Positions 5,053 through 9,661 of a stretch of DNA of 9,661 bases are shown in pieces; position 1 is the first letter of the stretch; each line of letters begins with the position of its first letter. Made by a program: the position numbers and the translations under genes. Source of the DNA: Sphingopyxis sp. (lineage in GTDB: Bacteria; Pseudomonadota; Alphaproteobacteria; Sphingomonadales; Sphingomonadaceae); NCBI GenBank assembly GCA_012035435.1, contig JAAUPH010000072.1, positions 1 through 9,661 of the forward strand. The letters are read 5' to 3'. The notes under the pieces were generated by a model. The model saw nothing but the letters and a program-made list of their open reading frames with translations, did no database searches and was not told the DNA's origin.

Positions 5053-8000
5053 ATGATCCGCTTCGTTCCGATTATCTGGATCAAATCGCTGTTGGCGCTC
5101 GCCGCCATCCTGTGGACCGGAACCGCAGCAGCGGCGGACCTCCAGATATCGCAATATGGCGTAGCTCCCGATCCCGTTGCCGCCAGCGCCGAAGCAGTCT
5201 TTACAATCACAGTCGCCAACAACAGCACACCTACCGCCGGCAACCCCGCGGTGACCATCGGCATCGCCTCCACCTTTGAGGTCATCAACGCGCCGGGCAA
5301 CTTCCCGAGCTATTGCGCACTCGTCGGCTCGGTCGGCAGCCAGACGCTGACCTGTGCGCTGCCGCCGCTGTTCCGCGGTGGCGCAGCCAACGCCCAGACC
5401 TTCACCTATAAGGCCATTGCGCGCACCCCCGGCGCGGTCAGCAGCACCGCGACGATCACTGCGGTAGGCAACACTGACAACAACCCCAGCAACGACAGCC
5501 TGACGATCACCCCGACCGTGCGGGGCGGCGCCGATGTCACACTCGTCAAAACGGGGTCGGTGCCGAATGTGATCGCGGGCGGCAACCTCACTTATACGCT
5601 CAGCGTCACCAACAACGGCCCGAACACGACCAGCGCCGTGCGCGTTGTCGACAATCTGCCCGCGACATCGGACTTTCAGTTTACGTCCGCCACCGGAACC
5701 AACTGGAGCTGCGCCCGCGTCGGTACGCAGGTAACATGCAACTTTACGGGCACCGCTCCTGCAGTTGGCACAGCCTATCCCGCCATCAACATCCTCGGCA
5801 AAATCACCAAGGCGACCGCGGGCACAGTGTCGAACATTGCCAGCGTGTCGCTGACCGACCCGTTGCTGCTCGATCCCAGCGGCCTCAACAACACATCGAG
5901 CACTGTCGTCACCAATGTGTTGGCGGGCAGCGATCTGCAGGCGATCAAGTCGATGCCCGCGACGATTACGGTGGGCAATGGCGCGAATATCGTACTTTCG
6001 ATCCGCAACACCGGACCCCAGCCCGCCCCTGCAGGCGCGACGATCAGCGATGCGATCGACGCCAGCCTGATGATCGGCACGTTGCCGTCCAGTTGCACCC
6101 GCAGCGGCCAGACGGTGACCTGTACGGCAGGCGCGCTAAACGCATCGCAGCAGGCCATTTCACCATAGCCGTGACCGGCGCGTCCGGCACCGGCGGCATC
6201 ATCAACAATAGCGCGACGGTCACGCCGCCGCCCGGCTTTGCCGATCCCGACAATGCCAACAACACGGCGATTGCGCCGTTTCAGGTCGTGCTGCCCAACG
6301 CCGATCTGGAACTGCTGTCCAAGACCAAGACGCCCAACCCCGTCGCGCCAGGCGCGCACATCACCTCGACCATCGTGGTGCGCAACCTTGGCCCGTCGGT
6401 CGCGAGCTTCAGCCCGTCCACCCCGATCCGCATCACCGACACGCTGAGCGCCGACGAGAGCTTTGTGAGCGTTAGCGGGCCTTGGACGTGCGGCGTTACG
6501 GGCAATGTCGTGACCTGCGACAGCACGGACACCGGGACGCTCGCCGTCAACGCGACGAAGACGCTGACGCTGATCACCCAGGCTGGCGCAGGCGTCGATG
6601 CCAATGTCACCAACACGGCCTGTACCGACCGCACAGCGGGGTCGCTCCACACGCCGTCAACCGCCGCCAGCCTGACCAGCAATGACTGTCGCGGTGCGGG
6701 GGTGCGGTCGACCACGCAAACGGCCGATCTGTCAGTGCAAAAGGACGTCAGCCTGTCAGCCTCAGGTGGTTGGACCGAAAATCTGGCGATCAGCAATACC
6801 GACACCAGCTTTTATATCCGCCTGCGCGTCTCGAATGCGGCGGGCAGCGACACCGCGCGCACCGTATCAGTCACCGACGCACTGCCCAATTTCATCAATG
6901 TCGCAGGCTTTGTGACCGGCGTGACGCAGGACAGCGCGACGTCGGGCAGCATGGTCTATACCGCCGCCAACGGCCTTGCCACCTGGACGCTGAGCAATTT
7001 GGCAGGGGGCAGCACCGAAACGCTGATCATCCGCGTTCAGCGGCCCTTTGAAAGCGGCAATTTCACCAATTTCGCATCGGTCTTCTCGCCCGACACCACC
7101 GAACTCAGCAGCGCCAACAACAGCGACAGCGCGCAATATGGCGTGACCGGCATCGCCGACATGACGATCAACAATAAATCGGTCACACCCAGTCCGGCGC
7201 GGGTCGGCGTTCCGTCCACTTATATCATCAGCGTGCGCAACGATGGTGCCAATCCGGCGGCCAATGTGACGATGACCGATGTTATCGACCCCGCCCGTTT
7301 CCTGATCATCGGCACGCCGACGACGACCAAGCCCGGCGGTTCCTGTTCGGTCGTGGTGGCGACCGGCACCGTCACCTGTGCACTGGGGACATTCAACCGC
7401 ACCGAAGTGCGTCAGGTCAGCGTCCAGGTACTGCCCCGCTATCCCTTTGGTGCAGAGACGCTGGCGACCCTGCCCGCGCCGCACACCAATCGCGCGACCG
7501 TAACCACGACGACGCGCGACGCCAATGGCGGGACCGATCCTAATGCAGGCAACAACTTCTTCAATCTCAACCACAATGTGCAGGCGCCGACCTTTGACCT
7601 TGCCGTCAGCAAGGCAGAGAGCGACCCCGCCAATGACGATCCGGTGCGGTTTGACGAAGCGCTGAACTACGACATTCGCGTGTCGAACTTCGGCCCGTCA
7701 CGCGCGACTGACATCGCCATCACCGACATCCCGGCTCCGCCGCCGGGGCTGACCATGACGCTGGACAGCGTGACGATCAATCCGGTTGCCGCCAACAATG
7801 GCCTGACATTGCAGGCCGTGCCCAACGCCGACTGTACGCCGTCGGGCGCAAATATCATCTGCCGCATCGATGCCGGTAGCACGGAGGACAATTTCCTCGA
7901 TCCGCTGAAACAAGTCATCTTCCGCGTCCGCTTCGCCATGTCTGGCCCGCCGCCGCCAGCGATCGTCACCTTTACCAACAGCGTCGAGCTGACCTCGGCT

Positions 8001-9377
8001 GAACAACCTGTCTGGAACGGCAGCGGCGCCGATACGCAAACCAACAACAATCGCGCGGTGCAGAACACCACCGTGCGCCCCTCGACCGATCTGGAAATTG
8101 TCAGCAAGACGCGGATCGGCGCGGTGCTGCGCAACGTCAACGAACCCGTGGGCTTCACCGTCCGCTTTCGCAATAACGGCCCGTCGAGTGCGACCAAAGT
8201 GCGGATCAGCGACGCGCTACCCAGCGGCTTTGTCTATAGCGCCACTCCCGCACCCACCACCGCCATCCCGAGCGGCAGCGCCGCATCGGTCAGCGCCGTC
8301 GCTTGCAGCGGCACGACCAGCATCATCTGTGACATCGACGGCAACTTCCCCGTCGGCGCGGGCGAATTTGTCGACCTGACCATCTATGCCAAGGCGCAAT
8401 CGCCTTATGTGGGCGCGCTCACCCCGACCGATGCAGTGAACACGGCCACGATCACACCGGGCCTGGACAGCAACGGCGATCCACTGAGCGAAGATGCGGT
8501 CGCGGCCAATAACGCTCAGTCCGCCAGTGTCCAGATCCGGCCCGCTACGCTCGGCGGAACGGTCTATGCCGACAACAACGACAATGGCGTGATCGACAGC
8601 GGCGAAGGCATGACCGGCGTCACGCTGACGCTGACCGGCATCGATATCTTCGGCAACGCCATCAGTGCGACGACGGTCAGCAACGCCAGCGGCGCATTTA
8701 CCTTCGGCGTGCTGCCTCCATCGGGCTCGGCCGGCTACACCATCGTTGAAACGCAGCCGGTCAGCCATTATGACCTTAACGAAACCGCAGGCAGCGTTGG
8801 CGGAACGGTCAACAACAGCGCCTATGGCAATGCCGCCGCGCAGAACAGCATCAGCGGCATTGTGCTCGCCGAATCTGCTGACGCCACCGGCTATATTTTT
8901 CAGAACCATTTGCGCGCGGTGATCGTCGCGGTGAACGACAGTCCGCCGTCGGTAAACGGCGCGGCCGGAGCGGCCAATATCATCGCCGCCTTCGCCAATG
9001 ACAGTTTCAACGGCGCAGCGGTCGATCCGGCCAAGATTGCCGCAACGGTCGTCACCCCGGCGAGCAATGCCGGCGTCACCATGAACGTGGGAACGGGTCA
9101 GGTCAGCGTCGCAGCGGGCACTCCGGCGGGCAGCTACACCATCGACTATCGCGTCTGCGACCTGGCCGAACCCACCACTTGCGCCACCGCGCGGGTTATT
9201 GTGGTCGTGACCGCAGCGACCATTGCCGCCGCCAACGACACCGTAGGCGGGGTCAACGGCGCGGCGGGTGCGGCAAACATCTTGTCGGCCTTGACCGGCG
9301 ACACGCTGAACGGGGCGGCGGCGACAACCGGCAACGTCAGCATTTCGCTCGCGCCGGGCGCGACTGCCGCCGCTTGA
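5053..9377 (+). CDS. Giant secreted DUF11-repeat protein, frameshifted and C-terminally truncated
   Basis: A surface or matrix protein of about 1441 residues once one missing base is allowed for. Residues 1-28 are a signal peptide: basic MIRF start, hydrophobic KSLLALAAILW, cleavage probably in TAAAA before DLQIS. Eight DUF11-like beta-sandwich repeats begin near residues 29, 160, 293, 417, 558, 702, 848 and 1012, with repeated signatures such as ADxxxxK near the start and NNGP or NLGP in the middle. An SdrD_B/Cna-B-like domain begins near 1166 with an EF-hand-like loop at 1174-1185. Two 100-residue Ig-like repeats begin at 1295 and 1395. The start is supported by AAGGGG 9 nt upstream. As written, frame 1 stops at 6166-6168, while the same repeat continues in the next frame; one extra G at 6153-6154 gives SQQGHFTIAV and restores it. 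The end at 9377 falls inside the second Ig-like repeat, so any anchor or sorting signal is missing. The role as adhesin or biofilm matrix protein is inferred from domain type. Confidence 0.85.
5137..8546 (+). repeat. Eight tandem DUF11-like protein repeats
   Basis: Repeat starts lie near nucleotides 5137, 5530, 5929, 6300, 6723, 7155, 7593 and 8085. Repeat lengths are about 131, 133, 124, 141, 144, 146, 164 and 154 residues, so later copies are longer. Seven of the eight hold a cysteine pair 7-12 residues apart near the middle (for example C88/C101, C220/C229, C348/C357), usually followed by a polar, then hydrophobic stretch. The fifth repeat (residues 558-701) has no cysteine. The repeats are diverged, so this is an old protein-level array rather than a recent DNA duplication. 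Confidence 0.75.
6150..6156 (+). other. Single-base frameshift site in the DUF11 gene
   Basis: The reading frame moves by one base between CAGCAG and the codons for HFTIAV. Changing GG to GGG at 6153-6154 gives an uninterrupted third repeat. Without it the protein stops at 371 residues. The 1073 residues downstream remain open and family-like, so the lesion is either very recent or a sequencing error. Confidence 0.8.
8934..9374 (+). repeat. Two Ig-like repeats, 300-bp period, second incomplete
   Basis: Copies begin at 8934 (NDSPPSVNGAAGAANI) and 9234 (NDTVGGVNGAAGAANI), exactly 300 bp or 100 residues apart, with the VNGAAGAANI core kept in protein and largely in DNA. The first copy is complete, including GTPAGSYTIDYRVCD. 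The second stops after SISLAPGAT, about halfway. Such repeats usually occur in longer runs, so more copies probably followed in the intact gene. Confidence 0.75.
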
Positions 9378-9661
9378 CCGGATTTACCAACGGCTTCCTT
9401 GCCGGAGAAGTGGCGTTCATCGTCTTTTCTCGGCCAGGCATGGTAGCCGACCACCATCGTGATCAAGGCCACGCGAGACGCTTGTTCTTCATCCGCCTGG
9501 TCCAAACGCGCGCCTTCCCGGACACTCCACCCGCGCAATCCGATCATGCTCACATCGGTCGCCCATACTTCGGTCTGTCCCCCATTCCTCGATTCGGGAA
9601 CCGAGCCGCACCATGACGCTGATCCGGGCCGGGGAAAGTCCCTCGCGCAGAATTTCCGCCA
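9378..9661. other. Downstream tail without a supported gene
   Basis: 284 bp after the truncated repeat protein. No plus-strand frame continues the Ig-like repeat. On the minus strand two frames joined at a run of five C on the plus strand (9578-9582) would read AEILREGLSPARISV, then TEVWATDVSMIGLRGW; the DxSxxG core resembles a PilZ domain, but this is weak. An 18-bp inverted repeat lies at 9588-9605 (CTCG ... CGAG arms with more internal pairing). The change of character after about 9374 may mark a deletion, rearrangement or assembly join. Confidence 0.3.

Noticed and set aside
5775..6650. 291-residue minus-strand open frame
   Set aside because: Antisense to the DUF11 gene, with an Arg/Gly/Asp-rich product without recognisable motifs. 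It spans the frameshift only because GC-rich genes leave long antisense frames.
5137..9374. CRISPR array or DNA satellite in the repeat-rich region
   Set aside because: The periodicity is at protein level with diverged DNA and long units of about 125-165 codons; there are no short identical repeats with spacers.
9588..9605. tRNA T-arm or attachment site
   Set aside because: The GGTTC-like stretch is part of an 18-bp inverted repeat; no acceptor stem, anticodon arm or CCA end was found around it.
9613..9661. Start of a new plus-strand gene (MTLIRAGESPSRRIS)
   Set aside because: No Shine-Dalgarno precedes the ATG and only 16 codons are in the window.

Overview
The window looks like part of an exopolysaccharide or surface-glycan locus from a GC-rich alphaproteobacterium, most likely a sphingomonad. 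That assignment is an inference from GC-rich codon use (third positions rich in C and G), the Ala/Gly-rich protein style, and the pairing of polysaccharide genes with a large secreted DUF11-type repeat protein. No rRNA or other firm taxonomic marker is present.

Left part (1-3139, minus strand): a tightly packed operon read right to left. It encodes a Wzx-type polysaccharide flippase (3139-1862), a family-2 glycosyltransferase overlapping it by 4 bp (1865-936), and a second, paralogous family-2 glycosyltransferase (908-1) that runs off the left edge. Middle (3140-3418): an AT-rich divergent control region with a sigma-54-like -24/-12 promoter facing right, a 24-bp-spaced direct repeat and small dyads. 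Right part, plus strand: a fused gene (3419-4892) joining a WecG/TagA/CpsF (GT26) glycosyltransferase to a monotopic phosphoglycosyl transferase (WcaJ/WbaP/GumD type), broken by one frameshift in a CG repeat. A 160-bp intergenic region with a near-perfect 21-bp palindrome and a leader hairpin follows. Then comes a very large secreted protein (5053-9377) with a signal peptide, eight DUF11-like repeats, an SdrD_B/Cna-B-like domain carrying an EF-hand-like loop, and two Ig-like repeats. That gene has one single-base frameshift at about 6153 and ends abruptly in mid-repeat at 9377. The last 284 bp hold no gene I can support.

How they would work together (inference): the fused enzyme would load the first sugar phosphate onto undecaprenyl phosphate and add the second sugar. 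The two GT2 enzymes would extend the repeat unit, and the flippase would move it across the inner membrane. The large repeat protein would sit outside the cell as an adhesin or matrix protein. No Wzy polymerase, chain-length regulator or export channel is in the window.

The three minus-strand genes read cleanly, while both plus-strand genes carry frame breaks at short GC or G tracts. Either the sequence has small indel errors there, or this side of the locus is decaying or phase-variable. This cannot be settled from one sequence.
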